NCBI RefSeq assembly: GCF_036227225.1
Contig: NZ_CP109444.1
Span: 11,017,501 to 11,081,500, forward strand
DNA from: Streptomyces sp. NBC_01478
GTDB taxonomy: Bacteria; Actinomycetota; Actinomycetes; Streptomycetales; Streptomycetaceae
Direction: 5' to 3'
Length of the DNA stretch: 64,000 nt
Positions 7,797 through 15,582 of this stretch are shown here, in pieces. The notes below the pieces were generated by a model. That model did not search any database. It saw only the letters and a list, made by a program, of their open reading frames with translations, and had not been told where the DNA came from. The translations under genes and the position numbers were made by a program. Every line of letters starts with the position of its first letter. The stretch's first letter is position 1.

Positions 7797-8984
7797 CTAC
7801 TTGAGGTGCTGCCCCAGGAAGTCGACGATGTGCCCCATCGTCTCCTGCGTGGACCAGGGCAGGACGGCCGAGGTGTCGCTGGTGAAGGACAGGTCGCCGT
7901 GGCCCGCGCCGGTGAGGACGTAGCGGGTGCTCTCGATCCCCTTGGCGCGCAGTGCCGTGTGCAGGTTCAGGGTCTCGCTGGGGGAGACCAGGTTGTCGGC
8001 GCTGCCGTGGAACAGGACGAAGGGCGCCGTCTTGGAGCTGATGTGTGTCGCGGGGTCGGCCGCTGCGACCTCGCTGGTGCGGTCCGCGACCGACTTCTTG
8101 GTGCCGGGGCCGTAGACCCACTGGGCGGCGCTGTTGCCCGCCGCGTAGTTGGCCTTCTGCGCCGCCGTGTCGTAGTCGGCCGCGAGCTGGGACAGGTCGG
8201 CCGGGCCGAACTCGTCGACCACGCCCTGTACTTCACTGCTCTGGTCCAGATTGCCGCCGACGTCGAAGGACTTCTCCCCGTTGGTCGCGCCGGTCATCGC
8301 GGCCAGATAGCCGCCGGCGGACTGTCCCCACACGGCGACGTGGTCGGTGTCGATGGAGTACTTGTCGGCGTTGGCGCGGAGATACCGGATCGCGGACTTC
8401 ACATCGGCGACGGCGTCCTTGTACGTGGCACCGTCCTTGGTGGTGCGGTACTGGAGGCTGGCCACGACATAGCCCTGGTCGGCGACATAGGTGCGCTGAC
8501 TCAGGTTGGCGGTGCGGTCGGCCATGACGAACCCGCCGCCGGTCAGGTAGACGACCAGCGGCTTCTTGCCCGCCGTGGACGTGGGCACCTGGATGTCCAG
8601 CTTCAGGTCGCTCTTCTTGCCGTTGGTGGTCGGCGAGGAGTACGTGATGTCGTGCGTGGTGGTGATCCCCGAGGTGGCGCACTGGATCTGCGCGCCCTCG
8701 GGGTCGATCACGGTGCTGGTGCTGGTGTCCGACTTCTTGATGGTCTTGGCCACGGGGAGGCCTCCCGCGTTGCCCGACGGCAGCGCGGTGGGCGTCCCGG
8801 TCGCGGCGGCGGACGAGCCCGAGGGGCAGGCGGCCGTCTTGGCGCGGGCGCTGGTGGTGGACGCTCCGCCGGACGGGCTGCTGCCGCCGGAGGAACAGGC
8901 GGCCAAGGTCAGCCCCGCCGCGACGGCGACCATGACGGCAGCGCTTCCCCTCCGCCGAACTGTCCGTGCCTTCTCTTCGCGCAT
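7797..8984 (-). CDS. Lipoprotein alpha/beta-hydrolase (carboxylesterase type)
   Basis: 395 residues. A signal peptide with lipobox LTLAAC (Cys30) and a Ser/Gly-rich linker precede an alpha/beta-hydrolase domain. The oxyanion region is VYLTGGGF, the nucleophile elbow GQSAGGY (Ser222), the likely acid Asp330 in HGSADN and the His362 in GAGHGD. This is the layout of the hormone-sensitive-lipase/BD-FAE esterase group. ATG at 8984 is chosen because CGGGAG precedes it; the longer frame to 9071 would start inside the operator. It is divergent from a TetR gene with two matched dyads between, so it is probably repressed by that TetR. Confidence 0.8.
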   Translation of the reverse strand: MREEKARTVRRRGSAAVMVAVAAGLTLAACSSGGSSPSGGASTTSARAKTAACPSGSSAAATGTPTALPSGNAGGLPVAKTIKKSDTSTSTVIDPEGAQIQCATSGITTTHDITYSSPTTNGKKSDLKLDIQVPTSTAGKKPLVVYLTGGGFVMADRTANLSQRTYVADQGYVVASLQYRTTKDGATYKDAVADVKSAIRYLRANADKYSIDTDHVAVWGQSAGGYLAAMTGATNGEKSFDVGGNLDQSSEVQGVVDEFGPADLSQLAADYDTAAQKANYAAGNSAAQWVYGPGTKKSVADRTSEVAAADPATHISSKTAPFVLFHGSADNLVSPSETLNLHTALRAKGIESTRYVLTGAGHGDLSFTSDTSAVLPWSTQETMGHIVDFLGQHLK

Positions 8985-9013
8985 GACTGCGTCTCCCGCC
9001 GACATCTGATGGT

Positions 9014-9033
9014 AAACGGAGATCGGATCTCCG
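9014..9033. promoter_or_regulatory. TetR-type operator O1
   Basis: AAACGGAGATCGGATCTCCG contains perfect arms CGGAGAT and ATCTCCG around a 3-base centre. It lies about 30 bases upstream of the esterase start. It shares the core with O2 at 9057-9079. Confidence 0.7.
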
Positions 9034-9056
9034 CTTCGTTCTGCCACCGTAACACC

Positions 9057-9079
9057 AAACGGAGATTCCATCTCCGTTT
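9057..9079. promoter_or_regulatory. TetR-type operator O2
   Basis: Perfect inverted repeat with arms AAACGGAGAT and ATCTCCGTTT around TCC. Same core as O1, with centres 43 bases apart (four helical turns), in the region between the divergent esterase and TetR genes. A shared operator for both genes is the simple reading. Confidence 0.75.
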
Positions 9080-9188
9080 AAGGGGCTGGGGTCAACGACA
9101 GCGGCCGGACCTGATCAAGGGACGCGCAGCTCGCGGCAGTACGATGAGCCGGACGGTTCGACATCATCCGGAAGGCGGGACGACTGAC

Positions 9189-9854
9189 ATGGCGGAGCCC
9201 GCTGAACCCCGCAGGCCGCCACTGCGGCGCGATGCCGAGCTGAACCGCCGCCGTCTCATGGTCGCCGCCCGCGAGGTGTTCCGCGACCGGGGCCTCACCG
9301 CGACCCTCGACGACGTCGCCCGCCACGCGGGGCTCGGCGTGGGGACGGCCTACCGCCACTTCGCCAACAAGGAAGAGCTGGTCGACGCGGTCTTCGAGGA
9401 CATGATCGACCAGGTCGAGGCAACCGCCCGGGAAGCCGCCGCCGATCCCGACCCCTGGCACGGGCTGGCGTCCAGCCTGGAGAAGGTGTGCGAACTCCAG
9501 GCGCACGACCGCGGGTTGCGCGAGGTCGTGCTCGGCACCGGCAAGGCCGCCCAGCGACACGCCCTCGTCGACCGGCGGATCAAGCCCCTGATCGACCCGC
9601 TGATCGACCGCGCCAAGGCACAGGGGACGCTGCGAGCCGACGTCGAGCCCCTGGACCTGCCGATGGTCCAGCTCATGGTCGCGGCGATCACCGACCAGAC
9701 CGGAGTGCCCGACCTGTGGCGGCGCTACCTGCGACTTCTGCTGGACGGCATGCGCGCACAGCCGGACGGGGCGGAACTCCTGCCCCCGAGCACCGAGTTC
9801 CGCGGTTTTGGACCGGGCATGTTCCCCGCGGCGGAGCGCCCGCTTCATCCGTGA
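9189..9854 (+). CDS. TetR-family regulator (divergent from esterase)
   Basis: 221 residues. HTH at about residues 20-66: RRLMVAAREVFRDRG, then LDDVARHAGLGVGTAYRHFANKE. The C-terminal domain resembles the SCO1712/SbtR type. The only strong dyads upstream are O1 and O2, so autoregulation and control of the divergent lipoprotein esterase are likely. ATG at 9189 is weakly preceded by GGAAGG. The longer open frame beginning near 7806 is a shadow of the esterase gene. Confidence 0.83.
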   Translation: MAEPAEPRRPPLRRDAELNRRRLMVAAREVFRDRGLTATLDDVARHAGLGVGTAYRHFANKEELVDAVFEDMIDQVEATAREAAADPDPWHGLASSLEKVCELQAHDRGLREVVLGTGKAAQRHALVDRRIKPLIDPLIDRAKAQGTLRADVEPLDLPMVQLMVAAITDQTGVPDLWRRYLRLLLDGMRAQPDGAELLPPSTEFRGFGPGMFPAAERPLHP

Positions 9855-9894
9855 ACCCGGTCGGTGTCCCGCACCGGACCCGCTGCCGAAGACG

Positions 9895-10653
9895 CTAGAC
9901 GGAGAGCGCGAACCCGCCCGTCACCCGCAACGTCTCACCCGTGACGAACGACGCCTTCGACGAGACCAGATACAGCAGCGCCTCGACGATGTCCCGTTCC
10001 TCGCCCTCCCGTTGAAGGATCTGCTCGCCCAACACCCGCTTCGCCTCGGCCTCGGACAGTTCCGCGCGGACGGTGTCCGTGAAGATCAGCCCCGGGGCGA
10101 TCGCGTTGACGCGGATGCCGTCCGCGGCGAACTCGCGCGCGAAGGACACGGTCAGTCCCCGCACGGCGAGTTTGGAGACGCCGTAGATGCTGCGGTTCGC
10201 ATAGGCCGCCGACGAGGAGATGTTGACGATGGAGGCACCGGCGCGCCCCCGCATGGCCGGCAGTGCCGCGAGGGAGCAGATGACGACGCCCATGACGTTC
10301 ACGTCGAGGACGCGCCGCACGTTCGCGAGGCCGAGTTCGGTGAACGGACGGTTGTAAGCGGCGTGCAGGCCCGCGTTGTTGACCAGGATGTCGAGGCCAC
10401 CGTGCCGTTCGGCCACCTCGCCGACGACCGCCTCGACCGCGGCCTCGTCGGCGACGTCACAGGCCACTCCCGTCACGCTGCCGCCTGCGGCGGCGAGTTC
10501 GGCGGCAGCGGCCTCCGCCGCCGCGCCGTCGATGTCCGCGAGCACGACATGCGCGCCCCGCGCCGACAACGCGGCGCCGAACGCCTTGCCGAACCCGCGC
10601 CCGCCCCCGGTGACGAACGCGACCTTGCCGTGGTGCTCGTCATGTTCCGGCAT
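9895..10653 (-). CDS. SDR family oxidoreductase
   Basis: 252-residue classical short-chain dehydrogenase: cofactor motif TGGGRGFGKAFG, NNAG near residue 95, catalytic Ser in NISSSAAY and YGVSK with the YxxxK pair. Asp in VLADID after beta-2 favours NAD(H). It is third in a minus-strand set with a second SDR and an acyl-CoA dehydrogenase, so a 3-hydroxyacyl-CoA or ring-alcohol dehydrogenase role is plausible. It is convergent with the TetR gene on the left. Confidence 0.8.
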   Translation of the reverse strand: MPEHDEHHGKVAFVTGGGRGFGKAFGAALSARGAHVVLADIDGAAAEAAAAELAAAGGSVTGVACDVADEAAVEAVVGEVAERHGGLDILVNNAGLHAAYNRPFTELGLANVRRVLDVNVMGVVICSLAALPAMRGRAGASIVNISSSAAYANRSIYGVSKLAVRGLTVSFAREFAADGIRVNAIAPGLIFTDTVRAELSEAEAKRVLGEQILQREGEERDIVEALLYLVSSKASFVTGETLRVTGGFALSV

Positions 10654-10702
10654 TACGACTGCTCCCGTCGTCGTCCTGACTCCAACCAGCCCACGGCATA
10701 CG

Positions 10703-11467
10703 TCACTTGGGACCGAACCGCTGTCCCGCGTCGAGCCGCAGACACTGGCCGTTCAGCATCGGGTTGTCGACGATGGCGAGCGCGAGCTTGGCGTACTCCT
10801 CGGGGCGGCCAAGGCGTTTGGGGAACGCCGCGTCCTTGACCAGGACCGCCCGCGCCTCGTCCGGGATCTTCTCGACGGCTCCCGTGTCGAACAGGCTGGG
10901 CGCGATGGCCAGCACGCGGATGCCGAGCGAGCCGAGATCGCGCGCCATGGTGAGACACATCCCGGCGATGGCGGCCTTGGCCGCGCCGTAGGCGACCTGG
11001 CCGATCTGCCCCTCGAAGGCGGCGATCGACGACGTGTTGACGATGACACCGCGTTCGCCGTCGGGCTCCTCGGGCTCGTTGCGGCTCATGTGCGCGGCGG
11101 CGAGCCGGCTGACGTTGAAGGTCGCGACGGCGTTGAGGTCGAGGACGCGGCGGAAGGTGTCGAGGTCGTGCGGCCCACTCCGGCCGAGCGTCCGTTTCGC
11201 CGTACCGCCACCGGCGGTTGTGATCGAGACGTGCAGCCCGCCGAGCGACTCGACAGCCGCGGCCAGCGCACTCTCCGTCGCCTCGAAGTCCGTGACGTCC
11301 ACCGGCTCGAACCGCCCGCCCAGCGCCGCGGCGACCTCCGCACCGGCCGACGCCGGACGATCGAGTACGACGACGTCGGCACCGCGCGCCGCGAGCAACT
11401 CGGCACTGGCCCGGCCCATTCCGGAGGCACCGCCGAACACCACGGCTTTCTTGCCCTTGATCTCCAT
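10703..11467 (-). CDS. SDR, 3-hydroxyacyl-CoA dehydrogenase type II-like
   Basis: 254 residues. Segments GGASGMGRASAELL, NTSSIAAFEGQIGQVAYGAAKAA and GIRVLAIAPSLFDTGAV are characteristic of the HSD10-like 3-hydroxyacyl-CoA dehydrogenases, including the FEGQIGQ active-site loop and the YxxxK pair. It is encoded directly after the acyl-CoA dehydrogenase (24-base gap), as expected for a beta-oxidation operon. A close paralogue lies at 41186-41953. Unusual: the NNAG motif is replaced by TTAGGG. Confidence 0.83.
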   Translation of the reverse strand: MEIKGKKAVVFGGASGMGRASAELLAARGADVVVLDRPASAGAEVAAALGGRFEPVDVTDFEATESALAAAVESLGGLHVSITTAGGGTAKRTLGRSGPHDLDTFRRVLDLNAVATFNVSRLAAAHMSRNEPEEPDGERGVIVNTSSIAAFEGQIGQVAYGAAKAAIAGMCLTMARDLGSLGIRVLAIAPSLFDTGAVEKIPDEARAVLVKDAAFPKRLGRPEEYAKLALAIVDNPMLNGQCLRLDAGQRFGPK

Positions 11468-11491
11468 CGGTCGATTCCCTTTCGCTGGCGC

Positions 11492-12616
11492 TCAGGCGGA
11501 CGCGGCCGACCGCTGAAGGAGGGTGCAGAGCCGGTCGCGGTGGACGGCCGTGTCCCCGTACAGCACCCGGTCGGCCCTGGCCCGGCGCAGGTGGAGGTGG
11601 AGGTCGTGCTCCCAGGTGAAGCCGATGCCGCCGTGCAACTGCAGTGCCCAGGCGCCGACTTCACCGGTACCGGCCGTGGCGTAGGAGGCGGCGGCGCAGG
11701 CCGCCCGGGCGGTGTCGTCGGCGCCCGCGTCGGAGGCCATCGCCGCGTAGTACGTGGCGGCGCGGGTGCCGTGCACGATCAGTGCCATGTCCGCGCAGGC
11801 GTGCTTGACGGCCTGGAAACCGCCGATCGGCCGCCCGAACTGCACCCGGCTCTTGGTGTGTTCGACGGTCAGCTCCAGCATCCGCTCCATCACGCCGAGC
11901 GCGTCGGCACACCGCAGGACGGACGCCTCGTCGAGCAGGGCCTGGACGTCGGCCGGCCCGCCGTCGAGCCGCGCGTCGAGCGGCACGCGTACGGCGGCCA
12001 GGCGGACCTCGTGGAACGCGCGGGTCGGATCCAGGACGCGCTGCCGCCGGACGGTGACCCCGGGAGCCGCGCGGTCGACGACGAAGGACGCGGGTTCGCC
12101 CTCGTGGAGGGCGGTGACCAGCAGCCAGCGGGCGCCGCCGGCGTCCTGCACCACGGTCTTGACCCCGTCCAGGACGATCCCGTCCCCGTCGGTGCGCGCG
12201 GTGGCGTGGATCCCGTCCAGCGTCCAGGGCGCGTGTGGTTCGGCGAAGACCCAGGTCGCCCAGCCGTCCCCGGCGGCGAGCGCGGGCAGCACCTCGTCAC
12301 GCAGCCGCTCGGAACCGCCGTAGGCAATCGCCCGGCCGACCAGTGCCGTCGGGAGGAAAGGGCCCCGGCCGAGTGCGCGCCCGATCTCCTCGGCCACCAG
12401 GGCGAGTTCGACCAGTCCCTGGCCGGATCCGCCGTACTCCTCGGGCAGGGCAAGACCGGGCCAGCCGAGGTCGGACATCAGGCGCCACAGCTCGGGGTCG
12501 ACGTCCTCGGAGCGGTCCATCGACGCTCGCACGAGGGTGATCGGGGCCCGGTCGGACAGCAGGGCGCGCGAGGCCTCGCGCAGCATGGCCTGCTCCTCGC
12601 TGAGCTCGAAGTTCAC
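11492..12616 (-). CDS. Acyl-CoA dehydrogenase, small non-catalytic (FadE28/beta)-type subunit
   Basis: 374 residues. N-terminal EEQAMLREASRALL and LPEEYGGSGQGLVEL, then QFGRPIGGFQAVKHACADM and HGGIGFTWEHDLHLHLRRA near the C-terminus. The usual GGTxE catalytic loop is absent; the chain ends after VLYGDTAVHRDRL. This matches the small subunits that pair with a larger catalytic subunit in alpha2beta2 steroid acyl-CoA dehydrogenases. GTG start at 12616. It is first gene of the set running to 9895, with an AGTATACT-type dyad about 40 bases upstream. Confidence 0.82.
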   Translation of the reverse strand: MNFELSEEQAMLREASRALLSDRAPITLVRASMDRSEDVDPELWRLMSDLGWPGLALPEEYGGSGQGLVELALVAEEIGRALGRGPFLPTALVGRAIAYGGSERLRDEVLPALAAGDGWATWVFAEPHAPWTLDGIHATARTDGDGIVLDGVKTVVQDAGGARWLLVTALHEGEPASFVVDRAAPGVTVRRQRVLDPTRAFHEVRLAAVRVPLDARLDGGPADVQALLDEASVLRCADALGVMERMLELTVEHTKSRVQFGRPIGGFQAVKHACADMALIVHGTRAATYYAAMASDAGADDTARAACAAASYATAGTGEVGAWALQLHGGIGFTWEHDLHLHLRRARADRVLYGDTAVHRDRLCTLLQRSAASA

Positions 12617-12650
12617 CAGCCACCCCCGGTCCGCAGCGGATCAATACGAT

Positions 12651-12670
12651 GAAGAAGGTATCCTCTTTTC
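12651..12670. promoter_or_regulatory. AGTATACT-family dyad S1
   Basis: GAAGAAGGTATCCTCTTTTC, core GGTATCCT at 12657-12664 with AAGA/TCTT arms. It lies between the minus-strand acyl-CoA dehydrogenase set and the plus-strand thiolase and is one member of the recurring dyad family. Confidence 0.55.
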
Positions 12671-12727
12671 TGGCGATGGTCGAGATCCTTGACCTCTTCA
12701 AGGCGTTCTTCCGCCCACATTGCAGAG

Positions 12728-12745
12728 TTGAGTATCATCAATTGC
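12728..12745 (+). promoter_or_regulatory. Second dyad and likely leaderless -10 of the thiolase
   Basis: TTGAGTATCATCAATT at 12728-12743 is an inverted repeat (TTGA...TCAA) matching S2 (TTGAGTGTACTGAATT) at 12 of 16 bases. TATCAT at 12733-12738 ends 7 bases before the thiolase ATG at 12746, the usual -10 to +1 distance, and no ribosome site is present. A leaderless mRNA is therefore likely. Confidence 0.5.
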
Positions 12746-13918
12746 ATGACTGATGCCGTTCTGCTCGCCGCCTGCCGCACCGCGATCGGTACCGCTCGCA
12801 AGGGCACGCTCCGGGACACCAGCGCCTTCGACCTCGCCACCGTCGTCGTACGGGAGGCGGTGCGGCGCTCCGGGCTGCCGCTCGACCTGATCGACGACGT
12901 CGTGCTCGGCGAGACCCTGGCCGGAGGCGGGGACATCGCGCGCTACGCGGCACTCGAAGCGGGGCTGACCCATGTGCCGGGGCTCGCGCACAACCGGCAC
13001 TGCGCCTCGGGGCTGGCCAGCGTGGCGACCGCGGCCGCGGGGGTGCTCGCGGGCATGGACCGCGCGGTCGTCGCCGGCGGGACGCAGTCCTCGTCGACCG
13101 CTCCCGTCGCCCGGTACCGGATTCCGGGCACCGACGACTGGCAGGACCCCTGGAGGTCGCCCTCGCACGTCCCGACCCGCGAGGCGCCCAACGACGACAT
13201 GGCGACACTCGTCGGCTGGAACACGGCCCGGCTGACCGGCATCTCCCGTCAGGAGATGGACAGTTGGGCGCTGCGCTCGCATCAGCGGGCCGTGCGGGCG
13301 ATCGACGAGGGACGGTTCGCCGACGAGATCGTCCCGGTGGACGTCGTGGACCGCGACGGGACGAAGTCCGTGTTCGACACCGACGAGCACCCGCGGCGCG
13401 ACACCACCATCGAGAAGCTCGCGGCACTGAAGGTGCTGCGCCCCGAGATCGAGGGCTATTCCATCACCGCGGGCAACTCCAGCGGTGTGAACGACGGTTC
13501 GGCCGCGGTCGTCGTCGCCTCCTCCGAGATCGCCGACCGTCACGGGCTCACCCCGCTCGCCACCGTACGGTCGTGGGCGAGCGTCGGCGTCGATCCCGTG
13601 GAGACGGGACTTGCCCCGATCGCCGCCATCCGCAAGGCACTTGACCGGGCCGGACTGCGGATCGAGGACGTCGACCTGTTCGAGGTCAACGAGGCCTTCG
13701 CCGCGGTCGCCGTCGCCACCACCCGTGAACTGGGCCTCGACCCCGAGCGGGTGAATCCCTTCGGCAGCGGGTGCAGCCTCGGGCACCCGATCGCGACCAC
13801 CGGCGCCCGCATGGTCGTCACCCTCGCGCACGAACTGTGCCGCCGTGGCGGGGGCACGGCGGTCGCGGCCATGTGCGCGGGCGGCGGGATGGGATCCGCG
13901 ATGGTGCTCACCGTCTGA
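12746..13918 (+). CDS. Acetyl-CoA acyltransferase (thiolase)
   Basis: 390 residues. All thiolase catalytic residues are visible: Cys86 in NRHCASGLAS, His347 in GCSLGHPIATTGAR and Cys377 in MCAGGGMG. NEAFA precedes the GHP motif. It resembles FadA5-like steroid side-chain thiolases and would cleave 3-oxoacyl-CoA. The ATG at 12746 is chosen over the upstream in-frame start at 12689 because a -10-like box sits 7 bases before it and the protein then begins MTDAVLLAACRTAIG as in the family. It is alone in its transcription unit. Confidence 0.85.
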   Translation: MTDAVLLAACRTAIGTARKGTLRDTSAFDLATVVVREAVRRSGLPLDLIDDVVLGETLAGGGDIARYAALEAGLTHVPGLAHNRHCASGLASVATAAAGVLAGMDRAVVAGGTQSSSTAPVARYRIPGTDDWQDPWRSPSHVPTREAPNDDMATLVGWNTARLTGISRQEMDSWALRSHQRAVRAIDEGRFADEIVPVDVVDRDGTKSVFDTDEHPRRDTTIEKLAALKVLRPEIEGYSITAGNSSGVNDGSAAVVVASSEIADRHGLTPLATVRSWASVGVDPVETGLAPIAAIRKALDRAGLRIEDVDLFEVNEAFAAVAVATTRELGLDPERVNPFGSGCSLGHPIATTGARMVVTLAHELCRRGGGTAVAAMCAGGGMGSAMVLTV

Positions 13919-13933
13919 CTCGCGGAGCACCGG

Positions 13934-15412
13934 TCAGCGGGCCGCCCAGCTCACCGTCTTCGTCTGGAGATACTCGTCGAGTCCGAACTCGCCCCATTCC
14001 CGGCCGAGTCCGCTCTGCTTGTAACCGCCGAACGCGGCCCGCGGGTTCACGCCCGCGCTCCCGCCGTTGATCGTGACACCACCGGTGCGGAGCCGGGTCG
14101 CCATCTCGTACGCGGCCACGGTGTCGGCGCTCCAGACGGCGCCCCCGAGACCGTACTGGCTGTCGTTGGCGACGCGTACCGCCTCCTCGTCGGTGCGGAA
14201 CGGGATGACGACACCGACCGGTCCGAAGAACTCCGTCCGGGCGACGGTCATCGCGTTGTCCACGGCGGCGAAGAGCGTCGGCTCCATGAAGTAGCCCCTG
14301 TCGAGGCCGGCCGGGCGTTTGCCGCCGCAGACGATGCGCGCGCCCTCCTCCTCGCCGACCCGGATCAGCTTCTCGACCTTGGCGCGCTGGGCCTCGCTGA
14401 TGAGCGGCCCCATCGTGGTGGCCGCGTCGGCGGGGTCGCCCACCCTGACCCCGGCGAGGGCCTCGCTCAGCCGGTCGACCAACTCGTCATGGACGGACTC
14501 GTGCACGAGCGTGCGGGTCAGCAGTGAACAGCCCTGTCCCGCATGGGTGGTGATGCCGGCCAGCGCGGAGCGGACGGCGCCGTCGATATCGCCGTCGGCG
14601 CGCACGATGTTCGCCGACTTGCCGCCGAGCTCCAGGACGACCTTCTTCATGGAGGCGGCGGCCTGGGTGTACACCATGCGGCCCACCGTGTCCGACCCGG
14701 TGAAGCTGACGAGGTCCACCATCGGGTGCGTGGTCAGCTCGCGGCCGGCCTCGACGTCGCCGGTCACGATGTTCAGCACCCCCGGCGGCAGCCCGGCCGC
14801 GTCGGCGAAGTCGCCAAGGAGCAGCGAGTCGAGGGGAGTCTGGGGCGCCGGCTTCAGGACGACGGTGCAGCCCGCGGCGAGTGCCGGGATCACCTTCATC
14901 ATGCTGAGGAAGAACGGGAAGTTGTACGCCGAGATCAACGCGCACACCCCGAACGCCTCGCGGCGCAGCACCCCTTGGAAGATGCCGATGCCCGGCGAGA
15001 TCGTCGGATCCATCGGACGCTCCCACGCGAAGCCGGGAATCACCCGCTCCGCCATGTCCCGCAGATGCGCCACCGGCACCCGGGTCTGCAGACTCTCCGC
15101 GAGCGCGCGCACCGAACCCGCCTCGGCCATGTTGACCGCGACGAGTTCGGGCAGTCGTCGCTCCAACTCCTCGGCCATGCGCAGCAGTACGGCGCCCCGC
15201 TCGGCGGGCCGCATCCGTGGCCACGGCCCCTCGTCGAAGGCCCGCCGCGCCGCCTCGACCGCCCGCCGTACATCCGCGAGCGACGAGTCCGGTACCTCGG
15301 CGACCGTCTCCTCCGTAGCCGGATTGCGTACGACGATCCGCGCGTCCGACGTGCCGTCGGTGTGCCGTCCGTCGATGTAGAGCCGGGAAGAGAACGAGTA
15401 CGTCGTCGTCAT
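13934..15412 (-). CDS. NAD(P)-dependent aldehyde dehydrogenase
   Basis: 492 residues, full-length ALDH superfamily. Catalytic Cys295 in GQGCSLLTRT, Glu261 in LELGGKSANIV, Asn164 in AYNFP, and cofactor FTGSDTVGR near 238. ATG at 15412 has GAGGAG 9 bases upstream. It would oxidise an aldehyde formed during side-chain degradation. It is monocistronic, convergent with the thiolase, divergent from the amidohydrolase, with dyad S2 about 31 bases before its start. Confidence 0.86.
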   Translation of the reverse strand: MTTTYSFSSRLYIDGRHTDGTSDARIVVRNPATEETVAEVPDSSLADVRRAVEAARRAFDEGPWPRMRPAERGAVLLRMAEELERRLPELVAVNMAEAGSVRALAESLQTRVPVAHLRDMAERVIPGFAWERPMDPTISPGIGIFQGVLRREAFGVCALISAYNFPFFLSMMKVIPALAAGCTVVLKPAPQTPLDSLLLGDFADAAGLPPGVLNIVTGDVEAGRELTTHPMVDLVSFTGSDTVGRMVYTQAAASMKKVVLELGGKSANIVRADGDIDGAVRSALAGITTHAGQGCSLLTRTLVHESVHDELVDRLSEALAGVRVGDPADAATTMGPLISEAQRAKVEKLIRVGEEEGARIVCGGKRPAGLDRGYFMEPTLFAAVDNAMTVARTEFFGPVGVVIPFRTDEEAVRVANDSQYGLGGAVWSADTVAAYEMATRLRTGGVTINGGSAGVNPRAAFGGYKQSGLGREWGEFGLDEYLQTKTVSWAAR

Positions 15413-15442
15413 GAGCCGTCTCCTCATCAGGTGTGTCCCATG

Positions 15443-15458
15443 TTGAGTGTACTGAATT
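15443..15458. promoter_or_regulatory. AGTATACT-family dyad S2
   Basis: TTGAGTGTACTGAATT, core AGTGTACT at 15446-15453, followed by AGCGAGG as at S5. Located 31 bases upstream of the aldehyde dehydrogenase and upstream of the divergent amidohydrolase promoter. Confidence 0.55.
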
Positions 15459-15490
15459 AGCGAGGGCGGGCCAGGAGTGTGCCATGTTTA

Positions 15491-15519
15491 TTGACTAGAC
15501 CGGTCGGTACAGCTAACTT
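15491..15519 (+). promoter_or_regulatory. Promoter with embedded TetR-type operator
   Basis: TTGACT (-35, 15491-15496), 17-base spacer AGACCGGTCGGTACAGC, TAACTT (-10, 15514-15519). The spacer contains the dyad ACCGGTCGGT. The same layout occurs on the minus strand before the P450 gene at 36918-36946 and, weaker, at 56017-56044. Drives the amidohydrolase at 15583. Confidence 0.65.
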
Positions 15520-15582
15520 CGCAGATATCTGGGGGTCGGCCTTCTGGCTACGAACGACGGAGTTCGAAGAGAGGTACCGCCT

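Noticed and set aside
7806..9188. 5' extension of the TetR frame at 9189 back to 7806
   Set aside because: The extension is antisense to the lipoprotein esterase and runs through both operators; the TetR domain starts after 9189.
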